Part shown: positions 46,981 through 57,060 of the stretch, piece after piece
How positions within the stretch are numbered: the first letter of the stretch is position 1
Layout: every line of letters begins with the position of its first letter
Assembly: GCA_030035585.1 (NCBI GenBank)
Contig: CM057476.1
Span: 21,374,501 to 21,438,500 of the forward strand
From: Dugong dugon
Taxonomy: Eukaryota; Chordata; Mammalia; Sirenia; Dugongidae
Direction: 5' to 3'
Length of the DNA: 64,000 bases
Notes under the pieces: generated by a model
Told to the model about the DNA's origin: nothing
Seen by the model: only the letters and a program-made list of their open reading frames with translations
Databases searched by the model: none
Program-made: the position numbers and the translations under genes

Positions 46981-47208
46981 AAAAAACAAAACAAAACAAA
47001 ACAAAAAAAAACCTTGCTGTCGAGTTGATTCTGACTCATGGCTACCCCGTGTGTTACAGAGCAGAACTGCTCCATAGTTTTCTTGGCTGTAATCTTTACG
47101 GAAGCAGACCACCAGGTCTTTCTTCCACAACACTGCTGGGTGGGTTCAAACCACCAACCTTTAGGTTAGTAGCTGAGAGCAAACTGTTAGCATCACCCAG
47201 GGACCTTT
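46981..47208 (-). mobile_element. AfroSINE (long form) inside an L2
   Basis: It has a poly(A)/CA tail, GATTCTGACTCATGGCTACC, GGAAGCAGACCACCAGGTCT and ATCACCCAGGGACC. It is flanked by CTATCGCCTTA (46970-46980) and CTATCCCCTTA (47209-47219). Confidence 0.92.
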
Positions 47209-47338
47209 CTATCCCCTTATCCTGCTTTATTTCTCTTCAAAGTATTTATCCCTGACATATGATATTCATGTATCTCTCCCCATCACCCATCACAACATAC
47301 ACTCCATGAAGAAAGGGATTTGGTGCATCTTATTCCCT

Positions 47339-47500
47339 GGAGCCCTGGCAGTGGTTAAGAGTCTGGCTGCTAATAAGAAAGGTCAGCAGTTCAAGTCCAC
47401 CAGCTGCTCCTTGGAAACCCTATGGGGCAGTTCTACCCTGTCCTGTAGGGTCTCTAAGAGTCGGAATAGATTCGACAGCAACAGTTTTTTTTTTTGGTTA
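47339..47500 (+). mobile_element. AfroSINE (short form) inside an L2
   Basis: It has GGAGCCCTGGCAGTGGTTAA, CCTTGGAAACCCTATGGGGC and TCGGAATAGATTCGACAGCA, then a T tract. Confidence 0.92.
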
Positions 47501-47528
47501 TAACTCCCAGAGCCCAGAAGTGCTTGGC

Positions 47529-47718
47529 CCAAACCCAATGCACTGCTGTCAAGTTAATTTCTACTTATAGTGATCCCATAGGGTTTCCAAGGCTGTAAAT
47601 CCCTACAGAAGCAGACTGCCACATCTTTCTCTCACAGAGCCACTGGTGGTTTTGAACCACTGACCTTTTGGTTAGCAGTCGATCGATCGCTTTAGTCACA
47701 GTGCCACCAGGGCTCCTT
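47529..47718 (-). mobile_element. AfroSINE (long form) inside an L2
   Basis: It has AATTTCTACTTATAGTGATC, AGAAGCAGACTGCCACATCT and CACAGTGCCACCAGGGCTCC. It is flanked by exact 13-bp AGAAGTGCTTGGC at 47516-47528 and 47719-47731. Confidence 0.95.
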
Positions 47719-47974
47719 AGAAGTGCTTGGCACATAGTAGGAACTCAATACGTACTTGTTGAATGAATGTATGCAGAGTTCTTCCTCACCTTTGAAATTC
47801 CATAGTGTTATCACATACCGGCCTTATAAAAGCTTTTCTTGATTTGTCATGGTTTTTTTCTGAATTACCCTAACTAGACAGTGAATTTCTCAAAGGCACA
47901 AACCACATATTATTCATTTCCATAAATATTTATTAAGGGCTTACTATGTGCCAGACCCTGTATATCTCAAGCAG

Positions 47975-48215
47975 CCTGGAATATTGGAAAGAGTACTAGA
48001 GTAGAAGACCTAGGCTAGTCCTGGATCTATTACTAGTTGAGTGACCCTGGATCAGTCACTTTCCCTCTCTGGGCCTCAGTTTCCTCATATGTAAAGCGAG
48101 GAGACTGTACATTATCTCAAAAGTCACTGTTGCTCTAGCATGTTAAAATTTGTAAGAGGTAAAACTTGGCCCAGCCTAGTACCTTAAACATCACAGGCAC
48201 TCAGTAAATATTTGA
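47975..48215 (+). repeat. MIR SINE remnant
   Basis: MIR order: GAAGACCTAGGCTAGTCCTG, AGTTGAGTGACCCTGG, GGGCCTCAGTTTCCTCATAT and GGCACTCAGTAAATATTTG. Confidence 0.85.
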
Positions 48216-48469
48216 TTTCTTTGTTGTCGATTCTCCTGTTACACAAGAGGAATCTGAGTTGTCTTGGAACACAGTTTGACCAGAACAACAAGTAAAATTT
48301 TAAGCCCCACTTCCTTCTCTGACTCCTCAGGCAACCACACTCTGGTGGCTGTGGTACAGAGAGGATGAAACATTGGACCACCACCACTTATTTAGCTGTG
48401 GGACTGTGGACAAGTCATTTCTGGGCCTTAGCCTCTTCATAAAAAAGCTATACTGGTCTTTTCTGAGCT

Positions 48470-48805
48470 CTTCAAAGGCACTCTGTCTTCCTATCTTAGG
48501 ACCATTTTATGTTGTTCCCTATGCGTGTAATGTTCTTTGCCCTTTCTTTGCCAGACTAACTTCAACTTATCCTTAGGAATCAGCATAAACTTGTCTTTCT
48601 TAGGATAATATTCCCTATCCCTCCCCACATCCCGGGTGCACTCTGATAGCACTTATTTCAATTATTATCTCAATTATCTACTGTCCATCTCTAGGACTGT
48701 AAGCACTACAAGGGCAAAGACTGTGTCTGTTTTGTTCACACTGTATTCCTCAGTTAAGTTACAGCACAGAAAAAGTATCCAGCAATTATTTTTTGAATGA
48801 ATGGA
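48470..48805 (+). mobile_element. L2 LINE 3' end
   Basis: The block has TAATGTTCTTTGCCCTTTCT, TAGCACTTATTTCAATTATT, CTGTAAGCACTACAAGGGCA, GTCTGTTTTGTTCACACTGT and a TTTTTGAATGAATG end. This is the classic L2 3' end. It is non-coding. Confidence 0.8.
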
Positions 48806-48957
48806 AGTATGCATAAACTAATGAGTATGTAAAAGCTGTCCAGCCTCCTGCTCCAAGCTAATGGGTCAGTCTTTATGTTGTCCATTTCACAATGAGAAAA
48901 CTGCCTCCAGAAAGCTTCTTCTCACTCAGGGAAAATATAATAAACACTATTGCACTC

Positions 48958-49115
48958 CAGCCCTGGTGGCGCAGTGGTTAAAAGCTATGGCTGCTAACCA
49001 AAAGGTTGGCAGTTTAAATCAACCAGCTGTTCCTGGGAAACCCTATGGGGCAATTCTACTCTGTCCTGTAGGGTCGCCATAAGTTGGAATTGACTCCAAG
49101 GCAATGAGTTTTTTT
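48958..49115 (+). mobile_element. AfroSINE (short form) with target duplication
   Basis: It has CAGCCCTGGTGGCGCAGTGG, CTGGGAAACCCTATGGGGCA and CGCCATAAGTTGGAATTGAC. It is flanked by TATTGCACTC (48948-48957) and TATTGAACTC (49116-49125). Confidence 0.93.
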
Positions 49116-50269
49116 TATTGAACTCTAAAATATTTCACAAGTTTCTGAGAATCAAGGTTCAAGACAGGGAACATAGACATTAGAAAAATTTGCTGGAAAA
49201 ATCATTTGAGCTAAAGAACTCTTGAAAGCAAAAAAAAAAAAAGAAAAAGACAGAAAGGGACAGCGGGCATTCCCATTCCTAGCTCTCTTTCTCCAGAAGT
49301 CTATTATCCAAAATGAGGAAAAAAACCCCATGCTCCCACGGCAAGGAAGTGACCCACTGTGGCCTGGTCCTTGTATTCAGGATGGAGGAAGTGACTGTCC
49401 CCAGGTGGAAAGACAGGAAGCCGGGGCAGATACCTCCAGGACAGACCCCCACCCCCAGTTCCCTCCTGCCACCTCTAGAATGCTTCTGGACGCTGACCCT
49501 TGACGACTCAGAGGCTGCACCACCCACACAGGTGGTTAGGAAACACAGGCAACAGAAGGTTCCTGGTGCTGGGGGACAGGCAGGGAGAGCAGGAAGCTGC
49601 CGGGTGGTGTGTGAGGTGACTGGGAGGGGACTGCAGGAGCGGCTAACCTAACCCAGAAGCTGCCCTTCACTCTTTGACAACTCCCCCTTCCGGGAGGCAT
49701 TTGGCCACATCCCTCCTTTGCCTCAGGCCAATGGAGGGCCCAGGTCCCATGAGAGGGCTCAGAACCCCAGGGACTCACAGTCCCACCTCTAGCAGAGATC
49801 TTCGAGCCCCAGGAAGAATGGTCCAATCTCTCCCTACCCCTAACTCCCTTCTTAAACCTCAAGGGAGGCCACACTCCCTACTTCCTTCAAAAGGCCCCAA
49901 GACTCAGGGACCAAGATATCCGCGGGAAGCCCTATATGCCGGCGAGGAAGTCATATCCTCCCTCGTTTTTCACAGAAAACTCAGAACCAGGGGTAAGGGG
50001 TACACTCTCCTTTCCCTAATCATTAAAAGGTTCCGTACTCTCCATATTCCATAGAGCCCCCACCTCAAGGGAACTCGGGCCCCTCAACTTTCCTGCAAAG
50101 GGAAATATGGACCCCTGGCAGGCCCCCAACTTGCCTGCCCCTCAGAGCTCCTGTCCCCTGGGATGCTCTGACCTCTCAATTCCCGGAGCCCCACGCCCTC
50201 CGAGGAGCACCATGTCCACCTAAAGTCCTCCTTCTTGGGAGCCTAGACCCACAGGGTCCCTTCAGCCTG

Positions 50270-50640
50270 AAACCTCCGAGCGGTTGCCGGCTCCCCTCTG
50301 GCGCCCGGGCGGGGACTTCGGAGATAACAGCGGGACCGGGCAGCAGTTCCTTACCCGCTTGTGCGTCCATGGTTCCAACGGCCCAGAGGAATGGGAGGAG
50401 GAGGAGGCGGGGGCTATTGCGGCTCCCCTCAGCTCCCGCCGCCGCCTCAGGCGAGGGAGGATCTCGGCCTCGGGTGCGGTATGCACCGCCTACGGCGCCC
50501 GGGTAGGACCAAACCACACCTGGTACCGGGGCCCGCCCGCCCCCGGAACATGGCTCCACCCCCTGGCATGGTCTCTGCATCGGCCCTGACGCCCCCTAGC
50601 GCAAGGAGCGCCCTCCGTGGGTGCTGTAAAGAGTGATCCT
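50270..50640 (-). promoter_or_regulatory. LIMK2: CpG island over LIMK2 exon 1a (main promoter)
   Basis: This GC-rich, CpG-dense block of about 370 bp stands out from AT-richer flanks and surrounds the LIMK2 ATG at 50370. On the minus strand it has GC-box-like runs near 50528-50545 and a CCT/CCG-rich tract opposite the GGA repeat near 50395-50412. No clear TATA box was seen. The features are those of a housekeeping-type promoter with exon 1a and its 5' UTR. The exact transcription start cannot be read from sequence; I infer it lies about 50.42-50.60 kb. An AfroSINE starts about 40 bp upstream of the island. Confidence 0.8.
50355..50370 (-). CDS. LIMK2: LIMK2 exon 1a coding part (start of long isoform)
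   Basis: The coding part is only 16 nt: the ATG and four more codons (M-D-A-Q-A) plus the first base of the Gly6 codon. The ATG sits in the strong context ACCATGG. The donor reads GCGG|GTAAGG, and the phase (one base left over) matches exon 2, which starts GT-GAA-GAT to give A-G-E-D. The human protein starts M-S-A-L-A-G-E-D, so the length is identical and only the first residues differ. It lies inside a CpG island. The frame stays open upstream to another ATG at 50580, but the Kozak match and the conserved length favour 50370 as the start. Confidence 0.88.
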
Positions 50641-50677
50641 GCGTAGGCTGGAGGTCTCAATACTGAAGGCCTCTGGG

Positions 50678-50868
50678 TTTTTTTTTTTTTTTTTTTAGAT
50701 GCAGACTCAAATAGCGACCTCATGTGAGAGTAGAACTGCCCCATAGGGTTTTCTTGGCCATAATCTTTACAGAAGCAGATCACCAGGTCTTTCTCCTGCG
50801 GAGCCTCTCAGGGAGTTCCAAACGCCAACCTTTTGGTTAGCAGCTAAGCGCCTAATGGTAGTGCCCAT
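50678..50868 (-). mobile_element. AfroSINE just upstream of the LIMK2 CpG island
   Basis: It has a T tract at the tail side (50678-50696), AAATAGCGACCTCATGTGAG, GAAGCAGATCACCAGGTCTT and TTTTGGTTAGCAGCTAAGCG. It lies within about 40 bp of the CpG-rich promoter. Confidence 0.88.
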
Positions 50869-51417
50869 GATTTTACAGATGGGAAAACCAAAGAGGAAAG
50901 TTAGACTGCCTCAAAAAATGGCTCAGTTCATTTGGGGCACAGCTGGGTTGGGAACCCAGGTCACCTCACCCCCAGTCAAAGCTCTTTCCAGTACAGTTTG
51001 GAATCAGGACTATGAATATGGAGTAGCTCTGGAGGACTGAGGGTAGATTCTTAGGAGCTTCCAACTCAGAGAGGCCACTTCTCTGAGCCACTGTGAAAAA
51101 GTTGGCACTGAATAAGGTGGTATGGAGGTACCGCAACCAGTATTCCAGATCCTTTGCTGGGCCAATTAAGTATATAAATGAGCCCAGCAAAATGGAACAT
51201 GCATGCCCCATTGGAAGAAGGGCAGGCCCCCTCCTGCAATGCTGGCCTGCTATTACCAGGCCTCCTGATGTTCAAGACAAGCTAAAAATCCACAATTAGG
51301 TGAATTCTCCCACTTTTTAAAATGTTGGTAACATTAAAAGATATTTTTTAAATGCCATGTAGGCCAAACCACACCTGTAAACTGAACATGCTCTATGGGC
51401 TGCCAGTTTAGGATGTG

Positions 51418-51637
51418 TAGGAGTCCCTGGGTGGTGCAAATTGTTCAGTGCTCGACTACTAACTGAAAGGTTGGTGGTTCAAACCTACCCACCCAGAGGC
51501 ACCTCGGAAGAAAGCCCTGGTGACCAGCTTCCAAAATGTCACAGCCTTGAAAACCCTGTGGAGTGCAGTTCTACTCTGCCACACATGGGGTCACCATCAG
51601 TTGGAGTCAACTCGATGGCAACTAGTTTTTGGTTTGG
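51418..51637 (+). mobile_element. AfroSINE subtype
   Basis: Same subtype as at 36.76 kb: GAGTCCCTGGGTGGTGCAAA, GGTTGGTGGTTCAAACCTAC and TCAACTCGATGGCAACTAGT. It lies in intergenic DNA upstream of LIMK2. Confidence 0.9.
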
Positions 51638-52799
51638 TATGTGGAAAAGAGAGCAGTGGATGAGGAGTTAGGACAGCAGACAGCTGGGTTCTAGCAGCTG
51701 CTAGCTGGCTGAGCGGCCTTGGAAGGGCTTGAGGGAGGGTCCTCCATGTGGCTAAGTGTTGTCCATGTCAGCTGATCCCTGAGGTCCCTCCAATCTGATT
51801 GTGTTGTGCTGGGTCTTTGGCAACTGTCACTTCCCTAGGTCAGATTCAGGTCATGGGAAAAGGGTCCAAATGCCCAGTAAGGGGAAGGCCCAGAGCCCAG
51901 GGAAATGGATCTGGCCGCCTCAACCAAGGACAAAGTTCAACCCCGCAGTCTCACCACTGGGGTAAGCAACAGTGAGCACAATTCTCTTTCTTCCTGCCTT
52001 GACCATCTAGTCCAAACCGGATGCTGGCCAGATTTGTCTCTTCTGGGTGTGGAAAGTTGCTCTGACATCCTGAGTATGCAGAACATACTGGGGGCTGTGC
52101 TTGACTTTCGTTAATTCCTGGGATCCCTCTTCAGCAGGTTTCATTTGCAAGGAATCTCTAATTATAGATGGTATGCTGAATTAAAGTGATAAGAAGCCAG
52201 AGGTTCTCCTGACAAGACACCTCATGCTAGCAAAAAGGGGGCATGGATTTTACTCATCCTGTACGTGGAAAGAGATTACACTGTATTTCCCAGATATCCC
52301 GGTACTCAGCAGCCTTGGGGCAAGGCCTGTCAGTCTCTTCCCTCTCCCTCCACCCCACAGCAAGGCGCCCAGGGCATCCTGAGAAATATAAGTTGAAATG
52401 GAGAAGAATAGTCGTCTGTAGAAAGGATAAAACCAAGAGCTATCTTTCCAATATGGACGCAAGAACACTCCAAAATCACCTGTGAATTTGAGGGGGACTT
52501 CTGGAAGGCAGAAAAGGCCTGAGCAAGTAGAGGAGCTACGGGGGGTTTCTAGTACTCAAGTCACCTGTTCACAATTTACCTGACCATGGCTTGGTCAGTT
52601 GCTGAGGCCAGATCCTGCTGGCTGATCCTCAATCAACCCTCTGAGCCTACAGAAATGAGGACTGGGATCCTGAAAAGCAAATCAAGGTTCTGCCATCATG
52701 AGGGTCCTTGTCTATACGTGTCTGGCCAGACTTTCCAAGGGTCATTCCCACTTGCTTCAAACTGAGCCAGTCTCGGGCCTCCAGTTTCTTCTCTCCCTG

Positions 52800-53110
52800 A
52801 ATCATCCCATCTAAGATGGCCTGATTAATCTCCCAAAAGTATGTTTCTGCCACCTCCCTGCTCAAAAACCTTCAATAGCTCCCCGTTGCCTAAAAAATAA
52901 AGGCCAAACTACATCTACATCTCAGCCTTACTTCCCTACTCCATCCACTCCAGTACTCTGCTTCTTCCTGAACATTTTCTACCCATGCACCACCCTGCCA
53001 TTCCTACAACCACCAGCCCATGTTCTCCGCAATTCTGCGGCCTCACTCTGCCCAGAAGTGCAGTCTTGCTTCTGAACTCTTATTTCCAGTATCATTTTGT
53101 AACCCCCATG
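52800..53110 (+). mobile_element. L2 LINE remnant
   Basis: The block has CTGCTCAAAAACCTTCAATA, GCTCCCCGTTGCCTAAAAAA, TAAAGGCCAAACTACATCT and CATCCACTCCAGTACTCTGC in the L2 order. It is non-coding. Confidence 0.65.
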
Positions 53111-53125
53111 AATTAATCTAAACCT

Positions 53126-53326
53126 GTATTGTCCAATAAAACAGCCATTAGCCACATGTGGTTATTTAAAGTATAAGTAAAAATTCAGTTCCTCAGTCCA
53201 TTAGCCACATTTCATATGCTCGAGAGCCACATGTGACTAGTGGCTACTGTGTTGGACAGTGCAGATATAAGAACACTTCCATCACTGCAGAAAATTCTAT
53301 TGGACGGTGCTGCTCTAGATAATGAT
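53126..53326 (+). mobile_element. hAT-Charlie (MER1-type) DNA transposon remnant
   Basis: The end ATTGTCCAATA has its inverse TATTGGACGGTGCTG at the other end. Inside are the typical AGCCACATGTGG and AGTGGCTACTGTGTTGGAC blocks. The element is short and internally deleted, as non-autonomous members are. Confidence 0.75.
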
Positions 53327-53399
53327 TAATGGCTGCTAACATCATAGAGACTACCAGACATCACATGCCTCTAGATATGATGCAACAGGAAGTAAATGC

Positions 53400-53960
53400 C
53401 ATAATTTATGACATAGTCTTCAAAAAAAAAAAATCAAATCTCAATCTGGTCAAACGTCTGGGTCGAACAACCAATCTGCAGGAAATACAGGGTAAGAGGA
53501 GCTTGTGAAATAACACTACAGTAATACAAATAGCAAAACTGAGACTGTGGGAAACTCAAGAAAAATGACCCGGTTTCCTTACAAGTTTAAACTGCAAGGA
53601 AAAGAAAACAGAAACCAGAAAGAAAACAGGAATCTACAGATGGAAGAAACTTGAGCAATACCAATATATTGATCCAATTTGGATCTCAATTTAAACAAAC
53701 TGTACAAAAAATTGAGACAACCAGAAACATTTAACAAGGATTACATATACGATTGTTAACTAGCTATTATTAATTTTTAAGATACACAAAATGGTATTTT
53801 GGTTATATTAAAAAAAATTCTTGAGATGCTTATCAAAATACTTATAAAAGACATGATGACTGGGATTTGCTTCAAAATATCCATGGCAGGGGGAAAGGGA
53901 AGAGCGTGGGGATGGTGGAGATAAGACTGGATGGTTATTGGGGTAGAGTGACGGATACTT
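53400..53960 (+). mobile_element. L1-type LINE 3' end
   Basis: Old L1 3' UTR features appear in order: CCAATTTGGATCTCAATTTA, AAACTGTACAAAAAATTGAG, GATGACTGGGATTTGCTTC, AAAATATCCATGGCAGGGG and GGTAGAGTGACGGATACTTG. It is non-coding and lies in the RNF185-LIMK2 intergenic space. Confidence 0.6.
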
Positions 53961-54624
53961 GGAGGCTTTATTGTCCTAGTGGACTTCTGTGTGTGTTTCA
54001 TCAGGCTTCCGAGTTCCCCAAGGACATGTACTGCCTCCTTACCTTTGCATTCCCCACTATACCTTGACTCTATCCAACTGTTAGGTTGCAGTCCAAGAGG
54101 GAGACAAGAACTCCTTTCAGAGGGATGACCCATGGCTCTGGCGTCAGGGAGACCAAGGCTGGGACAGGTTTGTAAGCCCATGAACACCTTCCATCTTGCA
54201 CCACACCCTGCTATGAGGAACCTCCCCGAGGGGCACGCCCCCTCCTCCAGGGGAAGGGTTTGGCTGGGATCCACCTGCCCTGTCACTGAACAGGGACAGA
54301 TGCTGACACTGAATTAACTTATGAATGTCCTTAAGGCTCTGATCAGCCACAAGCTAAGCTCCATCATGGAAGCTTGTTGCTTGCAAGCTTATGAATTCTA
54401 CACACTCGTCAGGACCAAGGCTGCCTGTCAGATAGGCCACACCTTGGGCAGGGCTTGCATAAAGCCAGGCTTCCAGCCCACGCTTCTTGTCTTTAATTAC
54501 CCATGGCTGTCTGAGGCTTTCCTCCTCAGTGTGGCATTACCAAGGGCTCACAGGTGCTTCCCAGAGGCCAGACCAGTGTGTGATTATCCCCACCCACCAC
54601 GACACAGATAAGGAGTCTACAGCT

Positions 54625-56962
54625 CAAAATAATATAAAACCATTTGTTTAATTCTAAATCAAACCACTTTCACAACAGTGAAAATTAGTGACTGGTCAAG
54701 ATGTGCCACTGTACACAGTGTCATTGTCTGACTGTGGTCAGGACCTGGTCTAGTGGATAGGGTGGTGAGAGGTGGGGTGGGGTGGATGCTGCAAAAACAG
54801 AAAACACACACAGAAGGAAGGAAAACCACCTTGGCAGAAGGGCAAGGTGGTGATCCTGCAGCGTGGTGGGAAGGGGAATCCCTGCTGGGGCTGGCTCAGT
54901 AGTCCCAAGTCAGTTCTCCTGCCCAGCTCCTGGCAAAGGATGAGCGGGGACCTGTAAGGTTTAAATCCAAAGGACACATTTTTAACCTGGCTTTGCTAAG
55001 AGGTTCCCAGGATGCTTTTGCTGGTGGAGCTCTCCTGGGCTCACTCCATTTTGAGAGTCTTCCTACACACAACTTTCTTCTAGAAACCATTTCTGTTGGG
55101 CCCATCTGACTGAAGTTCTCTCTCCCACCACCAGGTGGGGCCACTGCACCGAGAGAGCCCACCAATCCTCTCTGGAACTCCAGGGGCTCTTCCAACTTCA
55201 GGGGTTTCTGAAAGTGATAAAAGGGCACTGGAATGGGTAACCCAAGAATATTTAAAATTCCTCAGGCACACAGTAAAGCTGGCAGCTTATTCCTACAGAA
55301 TGGATTCGGCAATTGAACCACCTACTCAATACTTGTATTTTGTTTAAACACTGAACTCTGGTGTTGATAGGCGCATGGGGGAAGGGGCTGGGGCTGTGGA
55401 GAGGGGAGAAGGGCTTCCCTCATCTTCTTCCAGGTCTTGGTTTCCCCGCATTATGCAGAGCCATCCTGGGAAAAAGCAATATGTGGGGCGTTCTGCCACT
55501 TTTTGGCTATTGCTGGGGTGAGGCAAGAGCGGCCCGGACTGACAAAAAAGAGGGCGAAGCCCCCACAGGAAGTCTAACCTCCTACCCTTGGGGACTCCGG
55601 GAAGAGGCTGGCTTTTCAGGAGGAGGCCTGGTAAGCAGAGTGAGAGCCATTCCACCAGGTGAAGGGTCCTCCTGGCCTGGCACTACACACCCTCAATCAG
55701 ATCCAGAGGAAGCAGATTGTAAAATCAAAAAGCAAATCAAGGGCTTGGGAAGAACAATTTCCCCTAGAGGCAAACGACGGAATCCACATCATATTATCAC
55801 TGGTGGGCCCCCAGGCCTCACTGCCTGGCTTCAGCAATCATAGGGACTGCTGGCTCTGGGGTCACATGCTCCCCGAGGGGTTTGCAGGGGGAATCCATCA
55901 AGCCATTCCAAAATCATGCTCCTGGCAGCTCTCCCCTTCCTTGCCTCTTCATAAGGGGCTTCTAAGGAGTGTGGTCTTCAACATGCAGCTGGGCCATCTT
56001 GACAAAGCCCCAGCTTCCTGTTGGTGGGTGCTGGGAGAGAAGGCACTGAGTTTCTGCAGCCTCAGCTCAGGGCTGCTGGTTCAGTTACTCCGGATCCCAC
56101 TGCAACTCTCTCCTAGCATAGCAGTCAGTCTCAGCCTCAGCAGTGGCCTAAGCTGTATGCCCACCGGAAGACAGGCAGACGTGAGTAGTTCTGGGGGTAA
56201 AGCCGATGGAAATCTATCAGTGAAGCCGCGTGTCCCGTGAGGATAATCTACACCAGGAGTCCAGGAGGCCATTCAAGCTGCTCTCTGGGGCCAAAGACAC
56301 TGAGCACGGCCCAGAGCCAATGAAACATCTTTGGGTCTCTGGTGAATTCACGAATAGATGGGAAAAACCCCAGGTTCAGCTGCTGCAATCATGATCTTTA
56401 TGGGACAGCAAATTCTTGCTGCTCTGCCGAGGAGAAGGAAAAGGAGGCAGGAAGAGGGCAGAGCAGCACTAGGATCTGGAAAGGAGCCTCTCTGCGTAAG
56501 GAGGCCCACTGGCTTCAGAGGCCACTTATCAAGGGGTATTTAGAGAGATAAAAGAAAGTTTCCATAAATACCATTTGGCTCATCCCTTTGTTTTTGAAAT
56601 ATTAGACTCAGGTGAGATTGTACTCTGACAGTTTCTCTTTTGCCATCTCTCCTCTGTGCAGAGTCAGGACCCGCTGAGCTGGCTGGCACAGGATTGCATG
56701 GTGTCACCTATGAGGGGACAAACGCCAAGGCCTGAGGTTACAGCAGGGTGTTCACAACAGTAGCCACACTCGGGGTCTTCACCAACTGGTCCTGAGTTCC
56801 AAAGCTCTGATGGAGAAGCAAGACTCCTTGAGGTGTTACTGGCCCCACTGATTCCAGGGGTCAGGATTAGCCAGGAAGTCAAACACCGGGCGGGGGGGTG
56901 GGGTGGGGTGGTGTGTCACCAGTCCAGAGGCCCTGCCGTGGATGCAGGCCAGGGGCCCAGCA
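54625..56962 (-). other. RNF185: RNF185 3' UTR
   Basis: About 2.3 kb of continuous sequence follows the RNF185 stop. I recognise no interspersed repeat in it, unlike the flanks, which fits a transcribed and constrained UTR. A poly(A) signal variant ATTAAA lies on the minus strand at about 54653-54648, followed by a T/G-containing stretch, so cleavage near 54.62-54.64 kb is likely. Open frames here on either strand, up to 193 codons, have no recognisable homology. The end point is inferred. Confidence 0.7.
54648..54653 (-). terminator. RNF185: Candidate RNF185 poly(A) signal (ATTAAA)
   Basis: The minus strand reads GAATTAAACAAATGG here. ATTAAA is the commonest variant of the poly(A) hexamer. 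Its position about 2.3 kb after the stop, just before repeat-bearing intergenic DNA, fits the end of the RNF185 transcript. I saw no AATAAA within the preceding few hundred bases of the UTR that would be a better choice. Confidence 0.5.
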
Positions 56963-57060
56963 TTAGGCAATCAAGAGCCAGAACATGATCACCAGGGCAA
57001 CAAACAGGAAGAGACGTGACAGGAACTGCTCGTCCACATACTGGGGTGTCCCAGGCACAG
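56963..57060 (-). CDS. RNF185: RNF185 last coding exon (C-terminal membrane anchor)
   Basis: The coding part is 98 nt including TAA, with acceptor TTCTCTCCAG|CTGTGC. It encodes [17 protein letters not shown], then the tail anchor [15 protein letters not shown] and stop. The hydrophobic run at the very end is the second transmembrane helix. It matches human RNF185 residue for residue as I remember it. The exon continues into the 3' UTR. Confidence 0.96.

Larger units (their letters stand above)
46440..47770 (+). mobile_element. L2 LINE remnant carrying three AfroSINE insertions
   Basis: One L2 copy reads in order through TTAAAGCCCTCCACAGTCTG, TCTGTCTGGAATGTTCTTTT, TCACTCCCTTGCTCCATTTC and TGAATGAATG at its end. 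It is interrupted at 46981-47208, 47339-47500 and 47529-47718 by AfroSINEs. Removing those restores the L2 order, including CACATAGTAGGAACTCAATA after the third. It is long dead. Confidence 0.8.
39070..50354 (-). other. LIMK2: LIMK2 intron 1
   Basis: This 11.3-kb intron lies between exon 1a (donor GTAAGG) and exon 2 (acceptor TGTGCAG). It is densely filled with AfroSINEs, L2 and MIR remnants from 39.5 to 49.1 kb. The last kilobase before the CpG island (49.3-50.2 kb) is repeat-free and C-rich. I see no gene in it. Confidence 0.85.
50869..54624. other. RNF185-LIMK2 intergenic region
   Basis: About 3.8 kb between the RNF185 3' end and the LIMK2 promoter. It holds an AfroSINE (51.4 kb), an L2 remnant (52.8 kb), a hAT copy (53.1 kb) and an L1 3' end (53.4 kb). 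The stretches 51.65-52.8 and 54.0-54.6 kb have no feature I can name. Open frames here are short and unrecognisable. Confidence 0.75.

Noticed and set aside
49222-50054. Several overlapping 80-126-codon frames upstream of the CpG island
   Set aside because: They lie in repeat-free, C-rich LIMK2 intron 1 DNA, overlap on both strands and show no homology or codon signature.
55659-56240. 193-codon plus-strand open frame
   Set aside because: It lies antisense to the RNF185 3' UTR and overlaps another long frame. Its composition looks random and I see no homology, so it is a chance frame.
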